In this document: piece after piece, positions 10,416 to 22,594 of the stretch | How positions within the stretch are numbered: position 1 is the stretch's first letter | Layout of the letters: the number at the start of each line of letters is the position of its first letter | From: an uncultured Flavobacteriaceae bacterium | GTDB lineage: Bacteria; Bacteroidota; Bacteroidia; Flavobacteriales; Flavobacteriaceae | NCBI GenBank assembly: GCA_913030895.1 | Contig: CAJWGK010000003.1 | Coordinates: 1-64,000 of the forward strand | Reading direction: 5' to 3' | Length of the DNA: 64,000 nt | Translations under genes and position numbers: made by a program | Notes under the pieces: generated by a model | Databases searched by the model: none | What the model saw: only the letters and a program-made list of their open reading frames with translations | What the model was told of the DNA's origin: nothing

Positions 10416-10613
10416 ATGTCAGCTTTTATAACATATATTAAGGATTCATTTGACGAATTAAAGAACAATGTTTCTTGGACTCCACGTGAGGAGCTTCAAC
10501 GTTTAGTAGTAATTGTTCTTGTGTTCTCAGTCCTTTTTTCAATCGCCATTTGGGGAGCTGACACAGTACTTTCTGAAGTGGTAAGTTTTTATTTTAAATT
10601 GATCAACGGATAA
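10416..10613 (+). CDS. secE: Preprotein translocase subunit SecE
   Basis: Start reassigned to ATG 10416 because the track ORF (10368) begins inside the tRNA; 65-aa single-TM SecE; followed by nusG. Confidence 0.93.
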   Translation: MSAFITYIKDSFDELKNNVSWTPREELQRLVVIVLVFSVLFSIAIWGADTVLSEVVSFYFKLING

Positions 10614-10615
10614 TT

Positions 10616-11167
10616 ATGGCGGAGGTAGCTTCAAAAAATTGGTATGTTATCAGGGCGGTCAGTGGCCAAGAGGCTAAGATCAAAGACCACATTATGAGTG
10701 AAATTTCTCGTTTGGGCTATGCAACTCAAGTGGAGGATATACTCGTTCCCATGGAAAAAGTTGTTCAGATTAGAAATGGAAAGAAAATAAACAAAGAGAA
10801 AGTTTATTTTCCTGGTTATATCATGATCAAGGCTAACCTAACTGGAGAAATTCCTCATATCATTAAATCTGTTACTAATGTAATTGGTTTTTTAGGAGAG
10901 ACCAAGGGGGGAGATCCAATTCCATTGAGGACTGCTGAAGTCAACAGAATGCTCGGTAAGGTTGATGAATTGACCATGACCACAGATCATATTGCAATTC
11001 CTTTTACTAGCGGTGAAAACGTAAAAGTAATTGACGGACCATTTAATGGATTCAATGGAACCATTGAGAAAGTAAATGAAGAAAAGCGCAAACTAGAGGT
11101 GATGGTGAAAATTTTTGGTCGAAAGACCCCTTTAGAATTAAGTTACATGCAAGTAGAAAAATTATAA
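10616..11167 (+). CDS. nusG: Transcription termination/antitermination factor NusG
   Basis: WYVIRAVSGQEAKIKDHI, FPGYIMIKA, KOW motif VKVIDGPFNGFNGTIE. Confidence 0.97.
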   Translation: MAEVASKNWYVIRAVSGQEAKIKDHIMSEISRLGYATQVEDILVPMEKVVQIRNGKKINKEKVYFPGYIMIKANLTGEIPHIIKSVTNVIGFLGETKGGDPIPLRTAEVNRMLGKVDELTMTTDHIAIPFTSGENVKVIDGPFNGFNGTIEKVNEEKRKLEVMVKIFGRKTPLELSYMQVEKL

Positions 11168-11235
11168 ATGTTACCTATATCAGGAGTTTTAGCTTCCAAT
11201 TGAAACTTCTATAAACGTTAAAGTTCAAATTAACA

Positions 11236-11679
11236 ATGGCAAAAGAAATAGATAAAGTTCTTAAACTTCAAGTTCGGGGAGGTGCTGCGAATCCATCGCC
11301 ACCGGTTGGACCCGCGCTAGGTGCCGCAGGAGTCAATATCATGGAGTTTTGTAAGCAATTCAATGCGCGAACTCAAGATAAGCCTGGTAAAATTCTACCA
11401 GTGGTGATTTCTGTTTACAAAGACAAATCATTTGAATTTGTAATTAAGACACCTCCAGCGGCCGTTCAACTGATGGAAGCAGCCAAAGCTAAAAAAGGAT
11501 CCGGTGAACCTAACAGAACCAAAGTAGCCTCGGTTACTTGGGATCAAGTCAGGGTAATTGCTGAAGACAAAATGCAAGATTTAAATGCATTTACTGTCGA
11601 GTCAGCTATGAAAATGGTAGCCGGTACAGCCCGTTCGATGGGATTCACTGTTAAAGGAGAATTTCCCTCAAACTCGTAA
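11236..11679 (+). CDS. rplK: 50S ribosomal protein L11
   Basis: [33 protein letters not shown]. Confidence 0.98.
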   Translation: MAKEIDKVLKLQVRGGAANPSPPVGPALGAAGVNIMEFCKQFNARTQDKPGKILPVVISVYKDKSFEFVIKTPPAAVQLMEAAKAKKGSGEPNRTKVASVTWDQVRVIAEDKMQDLNAFTVESAMKMVAGTARSMGFTVKGEFPSNS

Positions 11680-11688
11680 AAATTAGTT

Positions 11689-12378
11689 ATGGCAAGATTA
11701 TCAAAAAAACAAAAAGAAGCTAGAGCAAAAGTGGACAATAAGTCCGTTTACACGCTCACAGATGCCTCCAGTTTGGTGAAAGAAATCACTACAGCAAAGT
11801 TTGATGCATCAATTGATTTGGCAATCCGCTTGGGTGTTGACCCTAAGAAAGCCAATCAAATGATCAGAGGAGTAGTAACCTTACCTCACGGAACCGGAAA
11901 GGTCCTGCGAGTATTGGCACTAGTCACTCCTGATAAAGAAGCAGAAGCCAAAGAAGCTGGTGCTGATTTAGTTGGATTGGATGAATACCTTCAAAAAATT
12001 AAAGATGGCTGGACAGATGTCGATGTGATTGTAACCATGCCCAGTGTTATGGGAAAATTGGGACCTTTAGGAAGAGTTTTAGGACCTAGAGGATTAATGC
12101 CCAACCCCAAAACAGGAACGGTGACAATGGATGTCAAAAAGGCTGTATCTGATGTTAAAGGAGGTAAAATTGACTTTAAAGTGGATAAATCAGGAATCGT
12201 TCATGCGTCTGTTGGTAAAGCCTCGTTCGAAGCAAAAAAAATCGAGGAAAACGCCAATGAATTGCTTAAAACCATTCAAAAAATGAAACCCACTACAGTC
12301 AAAGGAACTTATATCAAAAGCATTTTTATGTCAAGTACTATGAGTCCTAGTATTAGTATTGAAACTAAAATTGCTTAA
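11689..12378 (+). CDS. rplA: 50S ribosomal protein L1
   Basis: [24 protein letters not shown]; operon position. Confidence 0.98.
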   Translation: MARLSKKQKEARAKVDNKSVYTLTDASSLVKEITTAKFDASIDLAIRLGVDPKKANQMIRGVVTLPHGTGKVLRVLALVTPDKEAEAKEAGADLVGLDEYLQKIKDGWTDVDVIVTMPSVMGKLGPLGRVLGPRGLMPNPKTGTVTMDVKKAVSDVKGGKIDFKVDKSGIVHASVGKASFEAKKIEENANELLKTIQKMKPTTVKGTYIKSIFMSSTMSPSISIETKIA

Positions 12379-12395
12379 GCCTTAAAATCAAGGGA

Positions 12396-12911
12396 ATGAC
12401 AAAACAGGAAAAAGCACAGGAAATCCAAGATTTGACTACCGAATTATCATCGGTAAAAAATCTTTATCTGACAGACATTGCCGGCTTGGATGCACTACAA
12501 ACTACTGCCCTTCGTCGTGCATGTTTTAAGGCAAACATCAAACTATCCGTTGTTAAGAATACCCTTTTGGCGAAAGCCATGGAGGCTTCTGACAAAGATT
12601 TTGGGGAATTGCAATCTGTATTGAAAGGCAATACCTCACTGATGTTTTCTGAGGCTGGAAATACGCCAGCCAAAGTAATCAAAGATTTCCGTAAGAAATC
12701 TGATAAGCCCATATTGAAAGGAGCATTTATTGAAGAAGCCATTTATATCGGTGATGACCAAATTGACGTGTTGGAATCCATCAAGTCAAAAGAGGAATTG
12801 ATCGGCGATGTAATTGCAATACTTCAGTCTCCTGCCAAGAATGTTATCTCGGCACTTCAATCAGGTGGATCAAATCTATCGGGAATATTAAAAACATTAT
12901 CGGAGCGGTAA
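12396..12911 (+). CDS. rplJ: 50S ribosomal protein L10
   Basis: L10 sequence and position between rplA and rplL. Confidence 0.96.
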   Translation: MTKQEKAQEIQDLTTELSSVKNLYLTDIAGLDALQTTALRRACFKANIKLSVVKNTLLAKAMEASDKDFGELQSVLKGNTSLMFSEAGNTPAKVIKDFRKKSDKPILKGAFIEEAIYIGDDQIDVLESIKSKEELIGDVIAILQSPAKNVISALQSGGSNLSGILKTLSER

Positions 12912-12976
12912 TGTATAAAATTTACGCACTCAAAAATTTATAAAACTAAAATTAGAAAAATTCAAATTAATACAAG

Positions 12977-13357
12977 ATGGCAGATTTAAAAGAATTCGCA
13001 GAGCAACTGGTTAACTTGACAGTAAAAGAAGTCAATGAGTTAGCCGATATTTTAAAAGACGAGTATGGCATTGAGCCTGCTGCGGCAGCGGTAGCTGTTG
13101 CTGGAGGTGCTGCATCCGGTGGTGGTGACGCAGCTGCTGAGGAAAAATCAGAATTTGATGTTGTACTTACCGCTGCTGGAGGTTCAAAACTTGCAGTAGT
13201 TAAATTGGTAAAAGAATTAACTGGACTTGGTCTTAAAGAAGCCAAGGAATTGGTTGACAATGCACCAAGTAACATTAAGGAAGCAGTTTCTAAAGACGAA
13301 GCTGAAGGACTTAAAAAATCGCTTGAAGAAGCAGGAGCTGAGGTCGAACTGAAATAG
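12977..13357 (+). CDS. rplL: 50S ribosomal protein L7/L12
   Basis: Ala-rich hinge and C-terminal [27 protein letters not shown]. Confidence 0.98.
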   Translation: MADLKEFAEQLVNLTVKEVNELADILKDEYGIEPAAAAVAVAGGAASGGGDAAAEEKSEFDVVLTAAGGSKLAVVKLVKELTGLGLKEAKELVDNAPSNIKEAVSKDEAEGLKKSLEEAGAEVELK

Positions 13358-13378
13358 TTCTTTCCTCCTAACATATAA

Positions 13379-13417
13379 GGTTTAGGCTTTTGGAATTAGC
13401 TTCCATGGGCCTAAACC
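13379..13417 (+). other. Strong intergenic RNA hairpin between rplL and rpoB (candidate attenuator / RNase processing site)
   Basis: GGTTTAGGC ... GCCTAAACC outer 9-bp stem, two G-U pairs, one mismatch, inner TGGAA-TTAGC-TTCCA. Confidence 0.7.
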
Positions 13418-13481
13418 ATTTTGTGTTTCATAAAGTCCCCACTGGTTGAACCCTTATTTTGATACTAATAAATTAACGTAG

Positions 13482-16400
13482 ATGCCGAATACACAATCCA
13501 AAAGAGTCAACTTTGCCGCCGCAAAAGATTCACCCAATTACCCCGATTTTTTAGACATTCAAATCAAATCTTTTCAAGACTTCTTCCAATTGGAAACCAA
13601 GTCAGACGAAAGAATAGAAGAAGGACTATTTAATACCTTCAAAGAAAATTTTCCAATTACAGATACCCGAAATCAGTTTGTTTTGGAGTTTCTGGATTAC
13701 TTTATTGATCCCCCACGATATTCAATTCAGGAGTGTATTGAAAGAGGATTGACTTATTCCGTCCCGCTTAAAGCGAGATTAAAACTTTTTTGTACAGATC
13801 CTGAACACGAAGATTTTGAGACCATCGTTCAAGATGTGTTCTTGGGAACAATTCCATACATGACCCCTAGTGGTACATTTGTGATCAACGGCGCTGAGCG
13901 GATTGTTGTTTCACAATTGCACCGATCACCAGGTGTGTTTTTCGGGCAGTCATTCCATGCTAACGGAACCAAACTCTATTCGGCAAGAGTAATTCCATTT
14001 AAAGGTTCATGGATAGAATTTGCTACTGATATCAATAGCGTAATGTACGCCTACATTGATCGAAAGAAAAAGTTACCCGTAACAACACTATTCCGTGCAA
14101 TCGGGTATGAAAGTGATAAAGAAATATTAGAAATTTTTGATCTGGCTGAAGAAGTTAAAGTTTCAAAAACTGGATTGAAAAAAGTTTTAGACCGTAAGCT
14201 AGCGGCTAGGGTGTTAAAAACTTGGCATGAGGATTTTGTGGATGAAGATACTGGAGAGGTAATTTCCATCGAGAGAAACGAAATCATCATTGATCGGGAT
14301 ACGATACTTGACAAAGAACATATTGAAATGATCGTTGAGGCAGATGCAAAAACCATTCTCCTCCACAAAGAGGATGCCCACATGGCAGACTACGCAATCA
14401 TTCACAATACTTTACAAAAAGATCCTACAAACTCTGAAAAAGAAGCTGTTGAACACATTTACCGTCAGCTTCGTAATGCAGAGCCACCAGATGAGGATAC
14501 TGCTAGAGGAATAATTGACAAACTTTTCTTTTCAGATCAGCGATACAACCTCGGAGAAGTTGGTCGTTACAGAATGAATAAGAAACTCAACTTGGAAGTT
14601 GAGATGGACAAACAAGTTTTGACCAAAATAGATATCATTACCATCGTAAAGTATTTAATTGAGTTGATTAACTCAAAAGCTGAAATCGATGATATTGATC
14701 ACCTTTCCAACAGAAGGGTAAGAACAGTTGGCGAACAACTGTCTTCTCAGTTTGGTGTTGGATTGGCTAGAATGGCTAGAACCATCAGAGAACGAATGAA
14801 TGTAAGAGATAATGAGGTATTTACGCCTATTGATTTGATCAATGCAAAAACCTTATCCTCTGTTATCAATACTTTCTTCGGAACCAATCAATTATCCCAG
14901 TTTATGGATCAAACTAATCCATTGGCTGAGATAACCCACAAACGAAGACTATCCGCACTAGGTCCAGGTGGACTTTCAAGAGAGCGAGCAGGTTTTGAAG
15001 TTCGTGATGTTCACTACACCCACTATGGAAGACTTTGTCCAATTGAGACCCCTGAAGGACCTAACATTGGTTTAATCTCCTCTCTTGGTGTTTATGCCAA
15101 AGTAAACAACTTAGGATTCATTGAAACCCCTTATCGGAAAGTTGATGATGGAAAAATTGACCTAGGTAATACCATTTATCTCAGTGCTGAGGAAGAGGAA
15201 AATAATCTGATTGCACAGGCCAATATTCCTTATGATAAATCAGGAAAAATCACATCTGAAAAAGTAATTGCTAGGGATCAAGCAGATTTCCCAGTTGTTA
15301 CACCTGATCAGGTAAACTACACTGATGTAGCTCCCAATCAGATTGCTTCAATATCAGCTTCTTTGATTCCATTCTTGGAACACGATGATGCTAACCGAGC
15401 ACTGATGGGATCTAATATGATGCGCCAGGCTGTTCCGCTATTGCGTCCAGAATCACCAATCGTGGGAACTGGATTGGAACGTCAAGTTGCTTCTGACTCA
15501 AGAGTCTTGATCAATGCGGAAGGCGATGGACTAGTAGAATACGTTGATGCTAATAAGATCACGATCAAATACGATATGACGGATGATCAAAAGTTGGTCA
15601 GTTTTGATGGTGATACCAAAACCTATAACCTTATTAAGTTCAGAAAAACCAATCAGGGAACTTGTATCAATCTCAAACCTATTGTCAGAAAAGGAGATCG
15701 GGTTGAAAAAGGTCAGGTGCTATCTGAGGGTTATGCTACGCAAACTGGAGAATTGGCGTTGGGTAGAAATATGAAAGTAGCTTTTATGCCTTGGAAAGGA
15801 TATAACTTTGAGGATGCGATTGTAATTTCTGAAAAAGTTGTTAGAGAAGATATTTTCACTTCTATTCATATAGACGAATATTCTATTGATGTTAGAGACA
15901 CCAAATTAGGAACAGAGGAATTGACTGATGATATTCCGAACATCAGCGAGGAGGCTACCAAAGATTTGGATGAAAATGGTATGATTCGCATAGGTGCAGA
16001 AGTGCATCCTGGAGATATATTGATCGGTAAAATTACTCCTAAGGGAGAATCTGACCCTTCTCCAGAAGAAAAATTATTACGCGCCATTTTTGGTGATAAG
16101 GCTGGCGATGTAAAAGACGCATCATTAAAAGCACCACCGTCATTGAGAGGGGTGGTAATTGACAAAAAATTATTTACGCGATCTGTTAAAGATAAAAGAA
16201 AACGAAACCTAGATAAGCAAGAACTCGAATTATTAGATGAGCAGTTTGAGGCTAAGTTTGATGAATTGAGAGGGATATTGATTGAAAAACTCTTTGCAAT
16301 TGTCAATGGAAAAACATGTCAGGGAGTACAAAATGACCTTGGAGAAGAAGTACTTCCTAAAGGAAAAAAATACACCCTTAAAATGTTGTCCAATGTTGAG

Positions 16401-17291
16401 GATTACACTCACCTTACTAAGGGTGTTTGGACTACCTCAGCTGAGGTTAATAAGTTGATCGCCGATTTGATTCACAACTATAAAATCAAAGAAAACGATT
16501 TACAAGGATCGCTCAGAAGAGAGAAATTCACCATTAGTGTTGGTGATGAATTACCTGCCGGAATCAAAAAACTAGCTAAAGTCTATGTTGCTAAAAAACG
16601 TAAACTCAAAGTAGGAGATAAAATGGCAGGTCGACACGGAAATAAAGGTATCGTTGCCCGAATTGTTCGTGAAGAGGAAATGCCATTCTTGGAAGATGGT
16701 ACGCCTGTTGATATCGTCTTAAACCCACTTGGGGTTCCTTCTCGAATGAATATCGGTCAAATTTATGAGACCGTATTAGGATGGGCAGGACTCAACTTAG
16801 GAGAGAAATATGCTACTCCGATTTTTGACGGCGCAAGCATAGATCAAATCAATGCATTGACAGATAAAGCCAATGTGCCGCTTTACGGTCATACCCATTT
16901 GTATGATGGTGGAACTGGTGAACGCTTTGACCAAGCCGCAACTGTTGGCGTAATCTACATGCTGAAATTAGGTCATATGGTAGACGATAAAATGCACTCT
17001 AGGTCAATTGGACCTTATTCATTGATAACGCAACAACCATTGGGTGGTAAAGCCCAATTTGGAGGACAGCGATTTGGTGAAATGGAAGTATGGGCATTGG
17101 AAGCTTATGGCGCTTCAAGCACACTTCAGGAAATATTAACCGTTAAATCTGATGATGTCATTGGTAGGGCAAAGACCTACGAATCCATTGTTAAGGGGGA
17201 AGCCCTTCCAGAACCGGGGTTACCAGAATCTTTCAACGTTTTAATGCACGAATTGAAAGGATTAGGATTGGACATCAGATTAGAAGAATAA
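13482..17291 (+). CDS. rpoB: DNA-directed RNA polymerase subunit beta
   Basis: 1269 aa; [51 protein letters not shown]. Confidence 0.99.
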   Translation: MPNTQSKRVNFAAAKDSPNYPDFLDIQIKSFQDFFQLETKSDERIEEGLFNTFKENFPITDTRNQFVLEFLDYFIDPPRYSIQECIERGLTYSVPLKARLKLFCTDPEHEDFETIVQDVFLGTIPYMTPSGTFVINGAERIVVSQLHRSPGVFFGQSFHANGTKLYSARVIPFKGSWIEFATDINSVMYAYIDRKKKLPVTTLFRAIGYESDKEILEIFDLAEEVKVSKTGLKKVLDRKLAARVLKTWHEDFVDEDTGEVISIERNEIIIDRDTILDKEHIEMIVEADAKTILLHKEDAHMADYAIIHNTLQKDPTNSEKEAVEHIYRQLRNAEPPDEDTARGIIDKLFFSDQRYNLGEVGRYRMNKKLNLEVEMDKQVLTKIDIITIVKYLIELINSKAEIDDIDHLSNRRVRTVGEQLSSQFGVGLARMARTIRERMNVRDNEVFTPIDLINAKTLSSVINTFFGTNQLSQFMDQTNPLAEITHKRRLSALGPGGLSRERAGFEVRDVHYTHYGRLCPIETPEGPNIGLISSLGVYAKVNNLGFIETPYRKVDDGKIDLGNTIYLSAEEEENNLIAQANIPYDKSGKITSEKVIARDQADFPVVTPDQVNYTDVAPNQIASISASLIPFLEHDDANRALMGSNMMRQAVPLLRPESPIVGTGLERQVASDSRVLINAEGDGLVEYVDANKITIKYDMTDDQKLVSFDGDTKTYNLIKFRKTNQGTCINLKPIVRKGDRVEKGQVLSEGYATQTGELALGRNMKVAFMPWKGYNFEDAIVISEKVVREDIFTSIHIDEYSIDVRDTKLGTEELTDDIPNISEEATKDLDENGMIRIGAEVHPGDILIGKITPKGESDPSPEEKLLRAIFGDKAGDVKDASLKAPPSLRGVVIDKKLFTRSVKDKRKRNLDKQELELLDEQFEAKFDELRGILIEKLFAIVNGKTCQGVQNDLGEEVLPKGKKYTLKMLSNVEDYTHLTKGVWTTSAEVNKLIADLIHNYKIKENDLQGSLRREKFTISVGDELPAGIKKLAKVYVAKKRKLKVGDKMAGRHGNKGIVARIVREEEMPFLEDGTPVDIVLNPLGVPSRMNIGQIYETVLGWAGLNLGEKYATPIFDGASIDQINALTDKANVPLYGHTHLYDGGTGERFDQAATVGVIYMLKLGHMVDDKMHSRSIGPYSLITQQPLGGKAQFGGQRFGEMEVWALEAYGASSTLQEILTVKSDDVIGRAKTYESIVKGEALPEPGLPESFNVLMHELKGLGLDIRLEE

Positions 17292-17312
17292 TTAAAAAAT
17301 TGCTATTGAGTT

Positions 17313-20300
17313 ATGCCTAGAAATAACGAAATCATTACCCAAAAGAAATTCAATAAAATCACTATTGGTTTATCCTCTCCTGAGGTTATCCTCGGTAATT
17401 CCAGAGGAGAAGTTTTGAAACCAGAAACCATCAACTACAGAACTCACAAACCCGAACGGGATGGTTTGTTTTGTGAGCGTATTTTTGGTCCTGTTAAAGA
17501 CTTTGAATGTGCCTGTGGAAAATACAAACGTATCCGATATAAAGGAATCGTCTGTGATCGCTGTGGGGTAGAGGTAACCGAAAAGAAAGTTAGACGTGAC
17601 CGCGTGGGACATATCAACTTGGTGGTGCCTGTAGCTCATATCTGGTATTTCAGATCTTTACCCAATAAGATTGGCTATCTGCTTGGACTTCCTTCCAAGA
17701 AGCTAGACATGATTATCTATTACGAGCGTTATGTGGTTATTCAGCCCGGTAATACCAAAAATGCAGAGGGAGACCCCATTCAAAAAATGGATTTCTTAAC
17801 TGAAGAGGAGTATTTGAACATCATGGAGCAATTACCTCCTGAAAATCAATTCCTTGAAGACAGTGACCCCGAGAAGTTTATTGCCAAGATGGGAGCAGAG
17901 TGTTTGATTGAATTGCTTTCCAGAATCGATCTCGAGGCCTTGTCATATGAATTGAGACATAAAGCCAATAATGAGACTTCGAAACAAAGAAAAACGGAAG
18001 CTTTAAAAAGACTTCAAGTAGTGGAAGCCTTTAAAGAAGCCAATGAGAATAGGGAAAATTTACCCGAGTGGATGATCATGAAAGTGATTCCAGTTATCCC
18101 GCCAGAATTAAGACCTTTAGTTCCACTAGATGGAGGTCGCTTTGCAACTTCCGACCTTAACGATTTATACAGAAGGGTAATCATTAGAAACAACCGTTTG
18201 AAAAGATTGGTTGAAATTAAAGCGCCCGAAGTAATCTTAAGAAATGAGAAGCGTATGCTTCAGGAATCTGTAGATTCCTTGTTCGACAATACAAGAAAAT
18301 CTTCTGCGGTTAAAACGGACTCTAACCGTCCACTAAAATCGCTGTCCGACTCCCTAAAAGGAAAGCAAGGACGTTTTCGTCAAAATCTACTCGGAAAAAG
18401 GGTAGACTATTCAGCCCGTTCTGTTATTGTCGTAGGGCCTGAATTAAAACTTTTTGAGTGTGGATTGCCAAAAGGTATGGCGGCTGAACTTTATAAGCCC
18501 TTTATCATCCGCAAGCTTATCGAAAGAGGTATCGTGAAAACGGTTAAATCTGCCAAGAAAATTATCGATCGCAAGGAACCTGTAGTTTGGGATATCTTAG
18601 AAAATGTTCTTAAAGGTCATCCCGTTTTATTAAACCGGGCCCCCACATTACACAGACTGGGTATCCAAGCTTTCCAGCCTAAGCTGATTGAAGGGAAAGC
18701 TATTCAGTTACACCCCCTCGTTTGTACAGCTTTTAATGCTGACTTTGACGGAGATCAAATGGCGGTTCACCTGCCACTTGGGCCAGAAGCGATATTAGAA
18801 TCTCAGCTTTTAATGCTGGCTTCTCATAACATCCTTAACCCTGCTAATGGTTCGCCAATTACGGTACCATCACAGGACATGGTATTGGGATTATATTACA
18901 TGACTAAGGCAAGAAAATCCACGCCTGAATTACAACTTAAAGGAGAGGGATTAACCTTCTATTCGGTTGAGGAAGTTCACATTGCTTACAACGAAAAGCG
19001 TGTAGACCTCAATGCAATGATAAAAATCAGAGCCAAAGACTTTAACGAAGAGGGCGAATTGGTTTATCAAATTATTGACTCAACTGTTGGTCGCGTTCTA
19101 TTTAACGAAGTTGTTCCTGAAAATGCAGGTTATTTTAATGAGGTTTTGACCAAGAAGAACTTGAGAGAGATTATTGGTAAAATCCTTAAAGTAACTAGTG
19201 TTCCCGAAACAGCAGCTTTCTTGGACGAAATCAAGGACATGGGCTATAACTTTGCCTTCAGAGGAGGGCTATCCTTTAGTTTAGGTGATATCATCATCCC
19301 AGCAGAAAAAATCGATATGATCGATGATGCCAACAATCAGGTTGAAGGTATTACTGGTAACTACAATATGGGATTGATTACCAATAACGAACGTTACAAT
19401 CAGGTGATTGATGTTTGGACATCCACCAATGCGAAGTTGACCGAAATGGCGATGAAACGTATTAGTGAAGATCAGCAAGGATTTAACTCCGTATACATGA
19501 TGTTGGATTCAGGGGCAAGAGGTTCCAAAGAGCAAATCCGTCAGTTAACCGGAATGCGGGGTCTGATGGCCAAGCCTAAAAAATCTAACGTTGGAGGAGG
19601 GGAAATCATTGAAAACCCGATTCTGTCAAACTTTAAGGAAGGACTTTCTATTCTAGAATATTTTATCTCAACCCACGGTGCGAGAAAAGGATTAGCGGAT
19701 ACCGCATTAAAAACTGCTGATGCCGGGTACTTGACCCGTAGGTTGGTAGATGTTTCTCAAGACGTGATTGTCAATCAGGAAGATTGTGGAACATTGAGAG
19801 GTATAGAGGTAACGCCTTTAAAGAAAAACGAAGAGATTGTTGAAACCCTTGGAGAAAGGATTTTGGGACGTGTTTCCCTTCATCCTATTGTTGATCCAAG
19901 AACAGACGAGGTGCTGGCACCAGCAGGCGTTCAGCTGACCGAAGAATTGGTTAAGAAAATAGAAGATGCGCCAATCAATAGCGTAGAAGTTCGTTCGCCG
20001 CTCACATGTGAGGCTCAACAAGGTATTTGTGCCAAGTGTTACGGAAGAAATCTTTCTACTGGTAAAATGGTTCAGAAAGGAGAAGCAGTTGGCGTTGTTG
20101 CAGCACAATCCATTGGAGAACCTGGAACACAGCTGACCTTGAGAACCTTCCACGTTGGTGGGGTCGCAGGAAACATTTCGGAAGAAAACCGATTGGTTGC
20201 CAAATTTGACGGTATTGCTGAAATAGAAGATTTAAAAACGGTTAAAGGAATCGATACCGAAGGTAACGCTGCCAGTATCGTAATTTCTAGAACAGCCGAA

Positions 20301-21617
20301 TTGAAATTGGTTGATGCCAATACCAAAAACGTATTGAACACGCATAACATTCCTTATGGATCGTCCATTTTTATAAAGAATGGTTCCAAGATCAAAAAAG
20401 GAGATGTAATCTGTCAGTGGGATCCATTTAATGGAGTCATTGTTTCTGAATTTACTGGAAAAATTAGTTTTGAAAATATCGAGCAAGGGGTTACTTATCA
20501 AGTGGAAATCGATGAACAAACTGGTTTCCAAGAAAAGGTAATTTCTGAGTCTAGAAACAAAAAACTAATCCCTACTCTTCATATCAAAGATACCAAAGGC
20601 AACACCTTGAGGTCTTATAACCTTCCTGTTGGTGCCCACTTGATTGTCAATGATGGTGAGAGTATAAAAGAAGGAAAAACATTGGTGAAAATTCCTAGGA
20701 AATCTGCTAAGTCAGGTGACATCACAGGAGGACTTCCGAGGGTTACCGAACTTTTTGAAGCGAGAAACCCCTCTAACCCTGCTGTAGTTTCTGAGATAGA
20801 TGGTGTTGTTTCTTTCGGTAAAATCAAAAGAGGAAACCGCGAAATTATCGTAGAATCTAAATACGGTGACGTCAAGAAATACTTGGTCAAATTATCCAAT
20901 CAGATTTTGGTTCAGGAAAATGACTTTGTCAAAGCGGGTATGCCATTGTCTGATGGTTCCATCACACCAACGGATATCCTTAAAATTAAAGGACCCTCTG
21001 CTGTTCAACAATATTTGGTGAACGAGGTACAGGAGGTTTACCGATTGCAAGGGGTGAAAATCAACGATAAGCACTTTGAAGTCGTTGTCCGCCAGATGAT
21101 GCGTAAGGTTAAAATCCAAGACCCAGGAGATTCGATCTTCCTCGAAGGGCAGTTGGTTTACAAAGTTGACTTTATCAAAGAAAACGACAGCCTATATGGT
21201 AAGAAAATAGTTGAAGAGGTTGGTGCATCCGAAAACCTAAAAGCGGGACAAATGATTACCGCCCGTCAGTTAAGAGATGAAAATTCCCTGTTGATTCGTG
21301 AGGATAAGGCACCTGTTGTAGCGCGTGATGCTGCTGCAGCGACTGCTACGCCGGAGCTACAAGGAATTACACGAGCTTCCTTACAGACCAAATCGTTTAT
21401 CTCTGCAGCCTCCTTCCAAGAGACTACTAAAGTATTGAACGAAGCGGCAGTAAATGGTAAAATTGACTTACTCGAAGGACTCAAGGAAAACGTTATTGTG
21501 GGTCACAAGATTCCTGCAGGTACTGGTTTAAGAGAATACGACAATATCATCGTAGGCTCAAAAGACGAGTATAGCAGTTTGTTGATTGATAAAGAAGAGG
21601 AAGAAGTTAATTTCTAA
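17313..21617 (+). CDS. rpoC: DNA-directed RNA polymerase subunit beta'
   Basis: [15 protein letters not shown] catalytic motif; [23 protein letters not shown] zinc ribbon. Confidence 0.99.
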   Translation: MPRNNEIITQKKFNKITIGLSSPEVILGNSRGEVLKPETINYRTHKPERDGLFCERIFGPVKDFECACGKYKRIRYKGIVCDRCGVEVTEKKVRRDRVGHINLVVPVAHIWYFRSLPNKIGYLLGLPSKKLDMIIYYERYVVIQPGNTKNAEGDPIQKMDFLTEEEYLNIMEQLPPENQFLEDSDPEKFIAKMGAECLIELLSRIDLEALSYELRHKANNETSKQRKTEALKRLQVVEAFKEANENRENLPEWMIMKVIPVIPPELRPLVPLDGGRFATSDLNDLYRRVIIRNNRLKRLVEIKAPEVILRNEKRMLQESVDSLFDNTRKSSAVKTDSNRPLKSLSDSLKGKQGRFRQNLLGKRVDYSARSVIVVGPELKLFECGLPKGMAAELYKPFIIRKLIERGIVKTVKSAKKIIDRKEPVVWDILENVLKGHPVLLNRAPTLHRLGIQAFQPKLIEGKAIQLHPLVCTAFNADFDGDQMAVHLPLGPEAILESQLLMLASHNILNPANGSPITVPSQDMVLGLYYMTKARKSTPELQLKGEGLTFYSVEEVHIAYNEKRVDLNAMIKIRAKDFNEEGELVYQIIDSTVGRVLFNEVVPENAGYFNEVLTKKNLREIIGKILKVTSVPETAAFLDEIKDMGYNFAFRGGLSFSLGDIIIPAEKIDMIDDANNQVEGITGNYNMGLITNNERYNQVIDVWTSTNAKLTEMAMKRISEDQQGFNSVYMMLDSGARGSKEQIRQLTGMRGLMAKPKKSNVGGGEIIENPILSNFKEGLSILEYFISTHGARKGLADTALKTADAGYLTRRLVDVSQDVIVNQEDCGTLRGIEVTPLKKNEEIVETLGERILGRVSLHPIVDPRTDEVLAPAGVQLTEELVKKIEDAPINSVEVRSPLTCEAQQGICAKCYGRNLSTGKMVQKGEAVGVVAAQSIGEPGTQLTLRTFHVGGVAGNISEENRLVAKFDGIAEIEDLKTVKGIDTEGNAASIVISRTAELKLVDANTKNVLNTHNIPYGSSIFIKNGSKIKKGDVICQWDPFNGVIVSEFTGKISFENIEQGVTYQVEIDEQTGFQEKVISESRNKKLIPTLHIKDTKGNTLRSYNLPVGAHLIVNDGESIKEGKTLVKIPRKSAKSGDITGGLPRVTELFEARNPSNPAVVSEIDGVVSFGKIKRGNREIIVESKYGDVKKYLVKLSNQILVQENDFVKAGMPLSDGSITPTDILKIKGPSAVQQYLVNEVQEVYRLQGVKINDKHFEVVVRQMMRKVKIQDPGDSIFLEGQLVYKVDFIKENDSLYGKKIVEEVGASENLKAGQMITARQLRDENSLLIREDKAPVVARDAAAATATPELQGITRASLQTKSFISAASFQETTKVLNEAAVNGKIDLLEGLKENVIVGHKIPAGTGLREYDNIIVGSKDEYSSLLIDKEEEEVNF

Positions 21618-21619
21618 TT

Positions 21620-21934
21620 ATGAGCGACACCAAAGACCCCAAAGAGCAAAAGATCAATATCGAATTGGACGAACCCACCGCGCAGGGGGTTTATTCCAAC
21701 TTGGCGATCATTAACCACTCTCCTTCTGAGTTTGTGGTCGATTTTGTTGCTATCATGCCGGGAACCCCTAAAGCAAAGGTTCGGTCGAGAATTATTTTGA
21801 CGCCCGAGCATGCCAAAAGGTTTCAGAATGCTCTTGCAGACAATATCCGCCGGTATGAAGAAAGTCATGGTGAAATCAACTCCAAAGAACAACCGCCCAT
21901 CCCATTAAATTTTGGGCCGACTGGAGAAGCTTAA
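21620..21934 (+). CDS. DUF3467 domain-containing protein
   Basis: IELDEPTAQGVYSNLAIINHSPSEFVVDFVAIMPG; typical Bacteroidota position after rpoC. Confidence 0.9.
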   Translation: MSDTKDPKEQKINIELDEPTAQGVYSNLAIINHSPSEFVVDFVAIMPGTPKAKVRSRIILTPEHAKRFQNALADNIRRYEESHGEINSKEQPPIPLNFGPTGEA

Positions 21935-21940
21935 ACATTA

Positions 21941-21972
21941 AAAAACCCTCAACGAGAGTTGAGGGTTTTTTG
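21941..21972 (+). terminator. Terminator of the rpoBC-DUF3467 operon
   Basis: aaaaaccctcaac-gaga-gttgagggttttttg, 10+ bp stem with T tract. Confidence 0.85.
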
Positions 21973-22011
21973 TTTTTAATGTTTTAAAAAACTTTTTTAA
22001 AACCGTCAATT

Positions 22012-22281
22012 TTAATCGCGATTATACATTGTTAGCAAACGTTTTTTACCAGTGATCTTTCTTTTAACTGTTATTCCGAGTGAATTCATTGTAGCTTGTA
22101 TACTATCTTTAACTCTTTTTTTTAATTCCTCAAAGGTTGGTTTAGTCATTTCCTTAAATTTCGCTCCATTCTCTCTTATTTCCCGTAATCATTCACAGTT
22201 AAGTTTTGCTATTATTTTTTTGGCTGTTGCCTGAATTGCGGGAAATGCAATTGTCATCATTTTAATTGTTTTTTTAATCAT
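22012..22281 (-). pseudogene. Small ORF interrupted by an in-frame TGA (30 codons, stop, then 58 codons); degraded gene or two micro-ORFs
   Basis: Reverse-strand reading: MIKKTIKMMTIAFPAIQATAKKIIAKLNCE*LREIRENGAKFKEMTKPTFEELKKRVKDSIQATMNSLGITVKRKITGKKRLLTMYNRD*; the TGA is at 22189-22191 and in frame. Confidence 0.4.
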
Positions 22282-22594
22282 TTTTTTGAATTTTAATTAG
22301 ATGTTTATTTAGCTACTCATTTAGAGTTTTTTATTCGAATTATTTTACAAATTGAATTAATCTATATCAGTCCATTTAAGGATACATTGTGAAGAAAATT
22401 ACTTTCACAGTTGAAGTTTAAACAGCTCCCTTTTTTGGCTTTAATCAAAGCAATCAAACCTAGATCAAAAACAAAGTTGCTTTTGAAAAATGATTGATTT
22501 AAAAATACAGTGGGTCTTGACAGTAGGCTTTTCATGGATTAAAGAACAGTTTTGGGGTCTGTTACTCAAATATAAAAAATTAAAAATAAAAACG

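Noticed and set aside
12967-13374. 135-aa minus-strand ORF opposite rplL
   Set aside because: Ser/Ala-rich antisense artefact of the Ala/Gly-rich L7/L12 coding sequence; rplL is unambiguous.
15866-16306. 146-aa minus-strand ORF inside rpoB
   Set aside because: Antisense shadow ORF; composition ([15 protein letters not shown]) mirrors the codon usage of rpoB.
22189-22191. In-frame TGA read as selenocysteine
   Set aside because: I see no SECIS-like hairpin immediately downstream and no redox motif around it (NCE*LRE); a nonsense mutation or two separate ORFs is simpler.
22052-22234. 60-aa plus-strand ORF in the rpoC-prfC gap (MIFLLTVIPSEFIVACILSL...)
   Set aside because: Hydrophobic appearance arises from T-rich sequence opposite a more protein-like reverse-strand reading frame; no supporting context.
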